Positions 1 through 8,390 of a stretch of DNA of 20,542 bases are shown here, one piece after another. This DNA comes from an uncultured Collinsella sp. GTDB lineage: Bacteria > Actinomycetota > Coriobacteriia > Coriobacteriales > Coriobacteriaceae. The position numbers and the translations under genes were made by a program. Where the stretch lies: contig CABRGB010000029.1 in assembly GCA_902470345.1 (NCBI GenBank), positions 1 to 20,542 on the forward strand, in the 5' to 3' direction. The notes under the pieces were generated by a model. The model ran no database searches. It was not told the origin of the DNA and was given only the letters and a program-made list of their open reading frames with translations. The stretch's first letter is position 1. Every line of letters starts with the position of its first letter.

Positions 1-1964
1 TCGCCTCGGTTCTGCTGATCAAGGCCGATAACGCCGCCAAGACCGCCGGCTGCCTGATCGGCGCCGTCGCGGCCGTGCTGTCGTTCATCGCGGGCCTCGA
101 GGCCGTGCTTGGCGACGTTTCGTCCCTCAACACGGTCTTCTTTTTCCCGTTCGCCCGTCTCGAGCTCTTGCTCAACGGCCTTGCGGGCCTGATCGTGGTC
201 CTCATCTCAATCCTCGCCTTTGCGGGCTTCATCTACGGTCTGTCCTACTTCGATGAGTACCCGGGCAAGGTCGGGCGCGCCGGTTTCTTCATGAACACCT
301 TCGTCGCCTCGATGATGCTCGTCATCACCGCCGACAACGTGTTCTGGTTCCTGGTCGCCTTTGAGCTCATGTCCCTTACGAGCTACTTCCTTGTCGTTAT
401 CGAGGAGAACAAGAACTCCATTAGGGGCGGTTGGCTCTACTTCGTCATCGCGCACGTGGGCTTTGTCCTTATCATGGCGAGCTTCCTGCTCATGACCAAC
501 GGCGTGGGCGGTTCCTTCAGCTTCAGTGATTTCCGTACGCATGACTTTGGACCCGCCGTCTCCTCCGCGTGCTTCGTCCTCGCGTTCTTCGGATTCGGCG
601 CAAAGGCCGGTATCATCCCGCTGCACTCCTGGCTGCCCCAGGCGCACCCCGAGGCGCCGTCCAACGTGTCCGCCCTCATGTCCGGCGGCATGATCAAGAT
701 CGGCATCCTGGGAATCCTCAAGGTCGGTCTCGACCTGCTCGCGGGTTCGGGCGTCCAGCTCTGGTGGGGCCTCATGGTCCTGGTCTTCGGATCCATCTCG
801 TCGGTCCTGGGCGTCGTCTACGCCCTCCACGAGCACGACATTAAGCGCCTGCTGGCCTACCACTCCGTCGAGAACATCGGCATCATCTTGCTCGGTGTCG
901 GCGCGTCCATGACGGCGCACGCCCTGGGCAACGACGTCATCGCGACGATCGCGCTCATGGCCGCCCTCTACCACACGCTCAACCACGCCATGTTCAAGGG
1001 CGAGCTGTTCCTCGGCGCGGGCTCCCTGCTCTATGCCACGGGTACGCGCAACATGGAGAAGATGGGCGGCCTGTTCCGCCGTATGCCGGCCACGGCCGTC
1101 TGCTTCCTCATCGGTGCCCTTGCCATCTCGGCTATCCCGCCGCTCAACGGCTTCGTTTCCGAGTGGTTCACCTACCAGTCCCTGTTCAACATCTCGACGC
1201 TCTCCGACCCGGTCGTCATGGTGTTCGCCGTCGCCTCCGCGGCCGCCCTCGCCATCACCGGTGCCCTGGCCGTCACGTGCTTCGTGAAGGCCTACGGCGT
1301 CTCGTTCGCGAGCAGCCCTCGTTCCCAGGAGGCCGCGAACGCCAAGGAGTCCCCGGCTCCGATGTTGTTCTCGCAGATGCTCCTCGCGGCCATCTGCGTG
1401 GTACTGGGAATCGGCTCCCCGGTCATCGCCCCGGTTCTGGGCGACGTCGCCCAGAGCGTGCTTGCCGGCTCCGCCGTCACAGCCACCTCGGGCGTGTCTC
1501 TCGTGAACGAGATTTCCGGTGCCGCCACCTCCACCCCCGCGATCGCCATCGCGCTCGTGGTCCTCACCGGCCTCGCGTTCGCGTTGAGGTCCTGCCTCGG
1601 CGCCAAGGCCCCCGCTAAGAAGACCGACCCTTGGGCGTGCGGCTACGAGCCCAACGAGCACATGCCCGTCGTCGCCACGAGCTTCGCGTCCGACGTCGAA
1701 CTCTTCATGGGCCCGCTCTACACCCTGCGCGAGGTATGCACCAAGATCTGCTGGTCCATCGCGCACGTGTTCCAGAAGCTCACCGGTGTCGCCCAGGGCG
1801 TCGAGCCCCTGCCCGACCGTTTCCTGGTCGATGCACCGAGCGAGGGTGCCGACAAGCTGGCCGGCCTCGCCTCCAAGATCGAGGGCGGCAACTACTCCGT
1901 ATACATCTGCTACATCGTCGCGGCGCTCGTGGTCTTCCTCGTGCTCGCCGTGGTCATGGTCTAG
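1..1964 (+). CDS. hyfB: Hydrogenase-4 / formate hydrogenlyase membrane subunit HyfB (NuoL-like), 5' partial
   Basis: This is a polytopic proton-pumping-type subunit of a group 4 [NiFe] hydrogenase, homologous to HyfB/HycC and to NuoL of complex I. The frame is open to the left edge (first full codon at 3), so the start is outside. About 653 residues are visible, against roughly 670 for E. coli HyfB from memory, so only a short N-terminal piece is missing. The GTG at 75 is internal, not a start. Almost the whole protein is hydrophobic helices. Family landmarks are FELMSLTSYFLVV (about 360-400), GFGAKAGIIPLHSWLPQAHP (about 595-655, with the conserved lysine of the antiporter-like fold) and the histidine-rich YHTLNHAMFKGELF stretch (about 970-1012). 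The C-terminal part after the PWACGYEP motif (about 1630) is amphipathic and ends in one hydrophobic segment. A purine-rich ribosome site for hyfC follows 17 bases after the stop. The identification is strong because the next eight genes keep the hyf order. Confidence 0.95.
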   Translation, partial: ASVLLIKADNAAKTAGCLIGAVAAVLSFIAGLEAVLGDVSSLNTVFFFPFARLELLLNGLAGLIVVLISILAFAGFIYGLSYFDEYPGKVGRAGFFMNTFVASMMLVITADNVFWFLVAFELMSLTSYFLVVIEENKNSIRGGWLYFVIAHVGFVLIMASFLLMTNGVGGSFSFSDFRTHDFGPAVSSACFVLAFFGFGAKAGIIPLHSWLPQAHPEAPSNVSALMSGGMIKIGILGILKVGLDLLAGSGVQLWWGLMVLVFGSISSVLGVVYALHEHDIKRLLAYHSVENIGIILLGVGASMTAHALGNDVIATIALMAALYHTLNHAMFKGELFLGAGSLLYATGTRNMEKMGGLFRRMPATAVCFLIGALAISAIPPLNGFVSEWFTYQSLFNISTLSDPVVMVFAVASAAALAITGALAVTCFVKAYGVSFASSPRSQEAANAKESPAPMLFSQMLLAAICVVLGIGSPVIAPVLGDVAQSVLAGSAVTATSGVSLVNEISGAATSTPAIAIALVVLTGLAFALRSCLGAKAPAKKTDPWACGYEPNEHMPVVATSFASDVELFMGPLYTLREVCTKICWSIAHVFQKLTGVAQGVEPLPDRFLVDAPSEGADKLAGLASKIEGGNYSVYICYIVAALVVFLVLAVVMV

Positions 1965-1981
1965 AGAGGGGAGAGGATATT

Positions 1982-2905
1982 ATGAACATCGTTCTTGCGA
2001 TGGCGCAGGGCCTCGTGGTCATGCTGGTCGCGCCCTTCTTCTCCGGCCTCGCCCGTGTGATTCGCGCGAAGATGCACAATCGCCGCGGTCCGTCCATCCT
2101 TCAGGATTACCGGGACCTCGCGAAGCTCATGGCGCGTCCCGAGTCCGTGAGTTCCGACTCGAGCTTCGTGCTGCGCATCATGCCGCCGCTGTTCCTCGCG
2201 GTGTCGTTTATGCTCGCCATGGGCCTGCCCATGTTCACGCTCCAGAGCCCCATGCCCGTCTTTGGTGACGCCATCACCATCATGTACGCGCTCGCGCTGT
2301 CCCGCTTCTTCTTCGCGCTGTCCGGCGTGGATTCCTCCAACGCCTACGCGGGCTTCGGCGGTATCCGCGAGCTCCTCATGAGCGTGCTCATCGAGCCGTC
2401 CATGCTCATCGCGTTGTTCACCGTCGCCATCGTGTGCGGCTCCACGGACATTGCGACCATGGGCCAGCACATCGTTACGGGCAACGTCTCGAGCGTCGTC
2501 GCCGTTATCCTCGCCGGCGTCGCCTTCGCGGCCGCCTGTTACATGGAACTCGGCAAGCTTCCGTTCGATCAGGCCGAAGCCGAGCAGGAGCTCCAGGAGG
2601 GCCCGCTCGCCGAGCTCTCCGGCTCGTCCCTGGCCATGATGAAGCTCGCCATGGGCATGAAGCAGGTCGTGGTCGTCGCTTGGTTCACCTCCATCTTCAT
2701 CCCCTGGGGAGAGCCCGCGACCATCGGCGTCACCGCTCTCGTGGGCGCCGTCGTCTTCCTCGTCAAGTGCCTGGTCGATTTCGTCGTCTGCGGCGTGCTC
2801 GAGAACTCCGTTTCCCGTTCGCGCTTCAAGGTGCTCGGTAACCAGACCTGGGCCGTCGTCGGCATCGCGGTCCTCGCGTTCGTCTTCGTCGTCGTAGGCG
2901 TGTAG
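1982..2905 (+). CDS. hyfC: Hydrogenase-4 membrane anchor subunit HyfC (NuoH-like)
   Basis: 307 residues, the same length as E. coli HycD (from memory). It belongs to the NuoH/HycD family, the membrane anchor onto which the peripheral hydrogenase arm docks. The ATG at 1982 is chosen because a GAGAGGGGAGAGG ribosome site lies just before it. The longer open frame upstream is overlap with hyfB. Motifs seen are HNRRGPSILQDYRDLAKL (residues 32-49), typical of the first cytoplasmic loop, and ELGKLPFDQAEAEQELQEGP (189-208), the acidic loop of NuoH-like proteins that faces the hydrogenase module, followed by FIPWGEP. The rest is transmembrane helix. It is 17 bases from hyfB and 16 bases from hyfD, so translation is very probably coupled within one operon. 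Nothing is truncated or odd. Confidence 0.95.
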   Translation: MNIVLAMAQGLVVMLVAPFFSGLARVIRAKMHNRRGPSILQDYRDLAKLMARPESVSSDSSFVLRIMPPLFLAVSFMLAMGLPMFTLQSPMPVFGDAITIMYALALSRFFFALSGVDSSNAYAGFGGIRELLMSVLIEPSMLIALFTVAIVCGSTDIATMGQHIVTGNVSSVVAVILAGVAFAAACYMELGKLPFDQAEAEQELQEGPLAELSGSSLAMMKLAMGMKQVVVVAWFTSIFIPWGEPATIGVTALVGAVVFLVKCLVDFVVCGVLENSVSRSRFKVLGNQTWAVVGIAVLAFVFVVVGV

Positions 2906-2921
2906 GGAGAAGGGAGAAACT

Positions 2922-4379
2922 ATGTCAATCGAATCGAGCTTGTCCCTCTTTGCCATGGTGGCGATCGCCGTCCCCATGCTGGGCTCCCTGCTCATCGTCA
3001 TGCTGCCGCGTCCCTACGCTAAATGGATCTGCGCCTTTGCCGGCGGCATCGCCACGGTCGCTTCCGTTGGCTTGGCCGCGACGTTTGCCGGAAACGGCAT
3101 GAACGCGGTCGATGTAACCTGGGCGAGTATGGGCCAGACCTTGGTCATGGGCTTCATATTCGACCGGATGAGCACGCTGCTCGCACCCGCGTTCGTCGCT
3201 ATCGGCCTGCTCGTCGTCATCTATTCGTTCCCGTACATGAGCGATAAGAATAAGGAGCATCCCGACGCGCCCCGTCGTCGCTTCTACGTGTACTTCTCCA
3301 CGTTCATCGGCGCCATGGCCGGTCTCGCCTACAGCTCCACCATCGTCGGCCAGCTCGTTTTCTTCGAGATCACCGGCGTGTGCTCCTGGGGCCTCATCAG
3401 CTACTACATGACGCCCACGGCCAAGAAGGCCGGTATGAAGGCGCTCATCATCACCCATATCGGCGCTCTGGGACTCTACATCGGCGCGGCCTTCCTGTTC
3501 GCCGGAACCGGCACGTTCGCGCTGAGCGCGATCTCCCAGCTCGATTCCGGTATGAAGACCGTCGTGCTGCTGCTCATCCTGTTCGCCGCTTGGGCCAAGT
3601 CCGCCCAGTTCCCGCTCTACATGTGGCTGCCCTCCGCAATGGAGGCCCCCACGCCCGTTTCCGCCTACCTCCATGGCGCGTCCATGGTCAAGGTCGGCGT
3701 GTGCGTGTTCGCCCGCGCTCTTGCGAGTGCCGGCGATATCCCCGAGATCGTCGGTTGGGTCGCCATCATCGACGCCGTCGTGACCATGCTCTTCGGCTTC
3801 CTCATGTACCTGCCCCAGAAGGATATGAAGCGCCTGCTCGCCTTCTCGACGATCGCGCAGCTCGCCTACGTGTTCTTCGGCCTGGGCCTCTCCGTGTTCG
3901 GAAGCCAGATGGCGTTCAACGGCGCCGTCGAGCACATCTTCAACCACGCGTTCACCAAGACCCTGTTCTTCCTCATCGCCGGCTCCCTCAGCTTCACGCT
4001 GGGAACCCGTATGTTGCCCAAGATCCAGGGCCTCATGAAGAAGTACCCGGTCACGGGCGTGGGCTTCGCGGTCGCCGCGACCGCTATCGCCGGCGTGCCC
4101 CCCATGAGCACGTTCTTCTCCAAGTTCCAGATTATTTCCGGTGGCTTCGCGGTTGGTGCTTCCAACACGGTCATCTTCGTCCTCGTGTGCGTCATGGTCG
4201 TCGAGACCGTCGCCACCTTCGCATGGTTCCTGCGTTGGATGGGTAAGGTCCTGCCCGGTGAGCCGAGCGAGACCGTGGCCGCCGGCCAGCCCCTTCCGCG
4301 CGCCATGGCGTTCGTGTTCGTCGTCCTCATGATCATGGTCGTCGTTGCCGGTCCTCTGTCCTCTAGTTGGATGGGTTAG
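2922..4379 (+). CDS. hyfD: Hydrogenase-4 membrane subunit HyfD (NuoL/NuoM-like)
   Basis: 485-residue antiporter-like membrane protein; E. coli HyfD is close to 480. This subunit is present in hydrogenase-4 complexes and absent from the smaller E. coli Hyc complex, so it helps call the complex Hyf-like. Visible landmarks are the YMSDKNKEHPDAPRRRFY loop (residues 105-122), FFEITGVCSWGLISYYM with the conserved membrane glutamate, and KSAQFPLYMWLPSAMEAPTP (about 227-246). The last carries the lysine and proline-rich segment shared by NuoL, NuoM and NuoN. Later come LPQKDMKRLLAFSTIAQLAY and a histidine-containing IFNHAFTKTLFFL helix. The start at 2922 is preceded by an AGGGAGAAGGGAG ribosome site. 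The stop TAG lies 10 bases before hyfE. The likely role is proton (or sodium) translocation coupled to H2 evolution; that function is inferred from the family. Confidence 0.94.
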   Translation: MSIESSLSLFAMVAIAVPMLGSLLIVMLPRPYAKWICAFAGGIATVASVGLAATFAGNGMNAVDVTWASMGQTLVMGFIFDRMSTLLAPAFVAIGLLVVIYSFPYMSDKNKEHPDAPRRRFYVYFSTFIGAMAGLAYSSTIVGQLVFFEITGVCSWGLISYYMTPTAKKAGMKALIITHIGALGLYIGAAFLFAGTGTFALSAISQLDSGMKTVVLLLILFAAWAKSAQFPLYMWLPSAMEAPTPVSAYLHGASMVKVGVCVFARALASAGDIPEIVGWVAIIDAVVTMLFGFLMYLPQKDMKRLLAFSTIAQLAYVFFGLGLSVFGSQMAFNGAVEHIFNHAFTKTLFFLIAGSLSFTLGTRMLPKIQGLMKKYPVTGVGFAVAATAIAGVPPMSTFFSKFQIISGGFAVGASNTVIFVLVCVMVVETVATFAWFLRWMGKVLPGEPSETVAAGQPLPRAMAFVFVVLMIMVVVAGPLSSSWMG

Positions 4380-4389
4380 GAGGTAGGAC

Positions 4390-5043
4390 ATGGGTTATTC
4401 GTTAGTCAATATCCTGGGCGGTCTTCTGATCGTGACCTCCACCATGGTGGTCGTCTCGAAGACCATCCCGTCCGCCATCAAGTGGTACGCGATCCAGTCG
4501 GTTGTCCTGGTGGGCGTGCTGCTCACCCTGGGCCTCACCACCGGTGCCACCGAGCTTCTCATGTGGGCCGCGTCGGCCTTCGTCACCAAGGTGATCCTCG
4601 TTCCGTTCATTCTCAACCGTGCCTACAAGAAGATGGGTTCGCCTGCCGATAGCACGCTGACCTCCTCCATCAAGCCGGCCTGGACCATCATCCTCACCGG
4701 TCTGGAGGTGGCCGTCTGCTTCGCGGTGGTCACGCGCCTGAGCCTGCCCACCGCCGAGGTGGCCACTCCGGCCCTCGCCATCAGCTTCGCGCACTTCTTC
4801 GTCGGCCTCACGTGCATCATCTCCCAGCGCAACATCCTCAAGCAGATCTTCGGGTACTGCCTTATGGAGAACGGTAGCCACGTGACGCTCGCTCTGCTCG
4901 CGCCCACGGCCCCCGAGATCATCGAGATCGGCATCGCCACCGACGCCATCTTCGCCGTCATCATCATGTCCGCCGTCGTCGTGAGGATTTGGAACGACAC
5001 CAAGTCGCTCGACTCCCACGACCTGACCGAATTGAAGGGGTAG
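4390..5043 (+). CDS. hyfE: Hydrogenase-4 membrane subunit HyfE (NuoK-like)
   Basis: 217 residues, matching the usual 216 of HyfE. The family combines a NuoK-like core with extra helices and sits between the large antiporter-like subunits. The strongest match is SQRNILKQIFGYCLMENGSH at residues 145-164, which is nearly invariant in HyfE proteins, followed by a helix ending in EIIEIGIATDAIFAVIIM. The C-terminal DLTELKG tail also resembles E. coli HyfE. The ATG at 4390 is preceded by AGGAGGTAGG, an excellent ribosome site that begins right at the hyfD stop. The next gene starts 3 bases after the stop. Like hyfD and hyfF, this gene marks a hydrogenase-4 type complex rather than the smaller hydrogenase-3. 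Confidence 0.95.
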   Translation: MGYSLVNILGGLLIVTSTMVVVSKTIPSAIKWYAIQSVVLVGVLLTLGLTTGATELLMWAASAFVTKVILVPFILNRAYKKMGSPADSTLTSSIKPAWTIILTGLEVAVCFAVVTRLSLPTAEVATPALAISFAHFFVGLTCIISQRNILKQIFGYCLMENGSHVTLALLAPTAPEIIEIGIATDAIFAVIIMSAVVVRIWNDTKSLDSHDLTELKG

Positions 5044-5046
5044 GCC

Positions 5047-6612
5047 ATGGATGTTTCAATGTTGACGGTCGCCCTGCTCGCTTGTCCTCTCGTGTTCTCC
5101 CTGATTATGGCTGCGCTCCCCAAGACGACGTCCTACAACGTCTTCGCGGGGCTCAACACCATCTCCGTCGCGGCGACCCTTGTCCTTTCGGTCGTCACCG
5201 CGGGAACCATGCTCTCGAGCGGGCAGAATATCGACGCTTTGGGCCTGTGGCTCCATCTCGATTCGCTCTCGTCGATCTTCGTCCTTCTGGTAGGCATCAT
5301 CGGGTTCATCACCGGCGTGTACTCCATCTCCTATATCAAGATCGATATCGAGGAGAAGACCATGCCGGCCGAGCGCACCAAGCAGTACTACGCGCTGTTC
5401 AGCCTGTTCGTCTTCACGATGCTGCTCGCCTGCCTGTCCAACAACATCATCCTCACCTGGGCGGCGGTCGAGGCCACTACGCTGTCGACCGTGTTCCTCG
5501 TGGGCATCTACAAGAACAAACAGGCGCTCGAGGCGTCTTGGAAGTACGCGATGGTCTGCACCGCCGGCGTGGCCTTCGGCCTGTTCGGCACGCTGCTCAT
5601 CTACGCGAACGCCGCCGATATCATGCCCAACGCGCATGAGGCTGCCTTCCTTACCTCCATCATGCCCTACGCCGACCAGTTCGACCCGATGCTCGTGCGC
5701 CTCGCGTTCGCGTTCATCGTCATCGGCTTCGGCACCAAGGCGGGCCTGTTCCCCATGCACACCTGGCTGCCCGACGCGCACTCCCAGGCTCCGAGCCCGG
5801 TTTCCGCGCTGCTTTCGGGCGTGCTGCTCAAGTGCGCCATGCTGGTGATTATCCGCTTCTACTCCCTGTCCATCATCACGGTGGGCGACACCTATCCGCG
5901 AACGCTCCTGCTCATCCTGGGCACGCTGTCCATCCTGGTGGCCGCCCTGTGCATCTTCAAGCAGGACGATATCAAGCGTCGCTTCGCGTACTCCTCCGTC
6001 GACAACGTCGGTGTGGTCGCGCTGTGCCTGGGTATCGGTGGTCCGCTCGGTATCGCCGCCTGCCTGCTGCACTGCATCTTCCACGGCTTCACGAAGGCGC
6101 TCGCCTTCTGCATGGCCGGTAACATCCAGCACATCTACCACACCCGCGACCTGAACAAGATCAAGGGCGTCGTCGAGATCGCTCCTGTCACGGCAGCGCT
6201 CACCATCATCGCCCTGCTCGCGCTCGCCGCCTTCCCGCCGTTCGCCCTGTTCATCTCCGAGTTCCTCACCTTCGTGGCCGGCATCCAGTCCGGTCCCATC
6301 TGGGTGGTCGTGCTCGTGGCCATCGGCCTCACCGGCGTGTACTTTGCCCTTACCGGCATTGCGCTCAAGTCCATCTTCGGCAAGGCGCCCGAGGGCATGA
6401 AGCGCCACGAGGTGCCCGCCCTCATGATCATCCCCGAGATCGCCCTCGCGATCGTGGTCATGTGGTTCGGTATCGCCACCCCGGTCGCCATTACGAGCGG
6501 CGTCGAGGATGCAACGTCCGTCGTTTTGAACCAGAGCGTCGAAGAGCTCCACGAGGCCCCTCTCTACCGCATGGTGTTCAGCTCCCAGACCAAGACAAGC
6601 GAGGTGAATTAG
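5047..6612 (+). CDS. hyfF: Hydrogenase-4 membrane subunit HyfF (NuoL/NuoN-like)
   Basis: 521 residues; E. coli HyfF has about 526. This is the third large antiporter-like subunit in the operon. Landmarks are GVYSISYIKIDIEEKTMPAE in an early loop, a membrane TWAAVEATTLSTVFL helix with the conserved glutamate, GFGTKAGLFPMHTWLPDAHS (about residues 227-246) and the FKQDDIKRRFAYSSVDNVGV segment (about 302-321). Two histidine-containing helices (LLHCIFHGFTKALAF) come next. The start follows hyfE by 3 bases. A short pre-start GGGGTAGG overlaps the end of hyfE and probably serves as the ribosome site, consistent with coupled translation. The last 40 residues are soluble and polar (SVEELHEAPLYRMVF). 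No disruption is seen. Confidence 0.94.
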   Translation: MDVSMLTVALLACPLVFSLIMAALPKTTSYNVFAGLNTISVAATLVLSVVTAGTMLSSGQNIDALGLWLHLDSLSSIFVLLVGIIGFITGVYSISYIKIDIEEKTMPAERTKQYYALFSLFVFTMLLACLSNNIILTWAAVEATTLSTVFLVGIYKNKQALEASWKYAMVCTAGVAFGLFGTLLIYANAADIMPNAHEAAFLTSIMPYADQFDPMLVRLAFAFIVIGFGTKAGLFPMHTWLPDAHSQAPSPVSALLSGVLLKCAMLVIIRFYSLSIITVGDTYPRTLLLILGTLSILVAALCIFKQDDIKRRFAYSSVDNVGVVALCLGIGGPLGIAACLLHCIFHGFTKALAFCMAGNIQHIYHTRDLNKIKGVVEIAPVTAALTIIALLALAAFPPFALFISEFLTFVAGIQSGPIWVVVLVAIGLTGVYFALTGIALKSIFGKAPEGMKRHEVPALMIIPEIALAIVVMWFGIATPVAITSGVEDATSVVLNQSVEELHEAPLYRMVFSSQTKTSEVN

Positions 6613-6616
6613 CACC

Positions 6617-8389
6617 ATGGCAGAACCTGAAAAGAAGGACTACGCTCGTCGCTGCGAAAGCCACGTCGAGGCCCTGCGCGCCGCAGTGCCGGGCGCTATC
6701 GAGAAGGTCGAATGGCAGTGCGAGGACCAGCTGACGATCACCGTCAAGCTGGACCGTCTGCCCGAGGCCGTCCACTACCTGTACTACGAGCGCTACGGCT
6801 GGATTCCCGTGATTGTCGGCAACGACGAGCGCAGCCTGTGCGGTCGCTACGCCGTGTACTACGTCATTTCCATGGAGGGCGAGGACCCCGGCTGGGTGAC
6901 CGTCCGCGCCGAGGTCGACCCCGCCAAGATGACGTTCCCGAGCGTGACCCCGTTCGTCCCCGCCTGCGTGTGGGGCGAGCGCGAGCTGCGCGATATGTTC
7001 GGCCTGATTCCCGAGGGTCTGCCCGATCGCCGTCGCCTGGTGCTTCCCGACGATTGGCCCAGTGGGCTGTACCCGTTGCGCAAGGATTCGATGGATTACC
7101 GTTTCCGCCCCGCCCCCGCGAGCGACATGGAAAACTACGAATTCCTGGCCGACACCAAGGGCAAGGAGACCACGCTCGTCCCCATGGGACCGCTGCACAT
7201 CACCTCCGACGAGCCCGGCCACTTCCGCCTGTTCGTCGAGGGCGAGACGATCGTGGACGCTGACTACCGTCTGTTCTACGTGCACCGCGGTATGGAGAAG
7301 GTCGCCGAGACGCGCCTGAACTATGACGCCGTGACGTTCCTCGCCGACCGCATCTGCGGCATCTGCGGCTGCGCCCACTCGGTGGCCTACGCCGAGGCCG
7401 TCGAGCGCGCTCAGGGCATCCATGTCCCGCCGCGCGCCCAGTACATCCGCGCTATCATGCTCGAGGTCGAGCGTCTGCACTCACACCTGCTCAATATTGG
7501 CCTCGCATCGCACTACACCGGCTTCGACTCCGGCTTCCAGCAGTTCTTCCGCGTCCGCGAGAAGTCCATGGACCTGGCCGAGAAGCTCTCCGGTCACCGC
7601 AAGACCTACGGCCTCAACGTGATCGGCGGCGTGCGTCGCGACATTTTGGCCGAGCAGAAGCTCTCCACGCTCACGACCATCCACCAGCTGCGCTCCGAGG
7701 TTCAGGAGCTCGTCGACGTCTTGCTCTCCACGCCCAACTTTATTGAGCGTACGAGTGGCATCGGCATCTTGGACCGCAAGATCGCACGCGACTTCTCGCC
7801 GGTCGGCCCGCTCATGCGTGGCTCGGGCTATGCCCGCGACGTGCGCTTCGACCATCCCTTCGACGGCTACGCCGATCCGGACGTTCAAAAGATGCACGCC
7901 GCCACGGCTGACACCTGCGATGCCTTCGGCCGTACCGCCGTTCGCATCCAGGAGGTCTACGATTCGATCGATATGATCGAGACCATGCTCGAGAACTGCC
8001 CGTCGGGCCCCATCCTCACCACGGATTGGGAGTACACCCCGCACAAGTACGCCATCGGTGCCACCGAGGCGCCGCGCGGCGAGGACGTGCACTGGGCCAT
8101 GCTCGGCAATAACCAGAAGTGCTACCGCTGGCGCGCCAAGGCCGCCACGTACAGTAACTGGCCGGTCCTGCGCTACATGTTCCGCGGCAACACCGTGGGC
8201 GATGCGGCGCTGATCGTTGGCTCGCTCGACCCGTGCTATTCCTGCACCGACCGCGTGACGGTGACCGATGTCGCCGCCAAGCGCGACCACGTGCTCGACA
8301 AGGAGCAGTTCGAGAACGTCTGGCGCGACAAGTCGCCGCTCGCGGGCGAGGGCACCATGGCCGCTCCGCTCGATGAGGAGGCGCTCTAA
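6617..8389 (+). CDS. hyfG: Hydrogenase-4 large catalytic subunit HyfG (NuoC-NuoD fusion, [NiFe] site), with cleavable C-terminal tail
   Basis: 590-residue catalytic subunit of a group 4 [NiFe] hydrogenase. The N-terminal third is the NuoC-like domain, ending in ERELRDMFGLIPEGLPDRRR (about residues 119-138). The remainder is the NuoD-like hydrogenase domain. The NiFe ligands are visible as DRICGIC (C247 and C250) and DPCYSC (C540 and C543). All four are TGC codons, so this is not a selenocysteine hydrogenase. The family is made as a precursor that the HycI protease cuts after the Arg that follows the last cysteine pair. Here that Arg is R546, leaving a 44-residue tail, and a hycI gene lies downstream in the same operon. 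The reaction is proton reduction to H2 with electrons from formate. The ATG at 6617 starts 5 bases after hyfF. Confidence 0.96.
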   Translation: MAEPEKKDYARRCESHVEALRAAVPGAIEKVEWQCEDQLTITVKLDRLPEAVHYLYYERYGWIPVIVGNDERSLCGRYAVYYVISMEGEDPGWVTVRAEVDPAKMTFPSVTPFVPACVWGERELRDMFGLIPEGLPDRRRLVLPDDWPSGLYPLRKDSMDYRFRPAPASDMENYEFLADTKGKETTLVPMGPLHITSDEPGHFRLFVEGETIVDADYRLFYVHRGMEKVAETRLNYDAVTFLADRICGICGCAHSVAYAEAVERAQGIHVPPRAQYIRAIMLEVERLHSHLLNIGLASHYTGFDSGFQQFFRVREKSMDLAEKLSGHRKTYGLNVIGGVRRDILAEQKLSTLTTIHQLRSEVQELVDVLLSTPNFIERTSGIGILDRKIARDFSPVGPLMRGSGYARDVRFDHPFDGYADPDVQKMHAATADTCDAFGRTAVRIQEVYDSIDMIETMLENCPSGPILTTDWEYTPHKYAIGATEAPRGEDVHWAMLGNNQKCYRWRAKAATYSNWPVLRYMFRGNTVGDAALIVGSLDPCYSCTDRVTVTDVAAKRDHVLDKEQFENVWRDKSPLAGEGTMAAPLDEEAL

Positions 8390-8390
8390 T

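Noticed and set aside
75..77. GTG as the start of hyfB
   Set aside because: The frame is open to the left edge and the upstream codons continue the hydrophobic, NuoL-like sequence. There is no ribosome site before the GTG.
207..1766. Minus-strand open frame of 519 codons opposite hyfB; similar long ones opposite hyfC, hyfD and hyfF
   Set aside because: The translated products are Asp/Glu/Arg/His-rich, low-complexity shadows of membrane-protein codons, with no family match.
7355..8245. Possible [NiFeSe] hydrogenase, given the selenium genes nearby
   Set aside because: All four NiFe ligands in HyfG are TGC cysteine codons.
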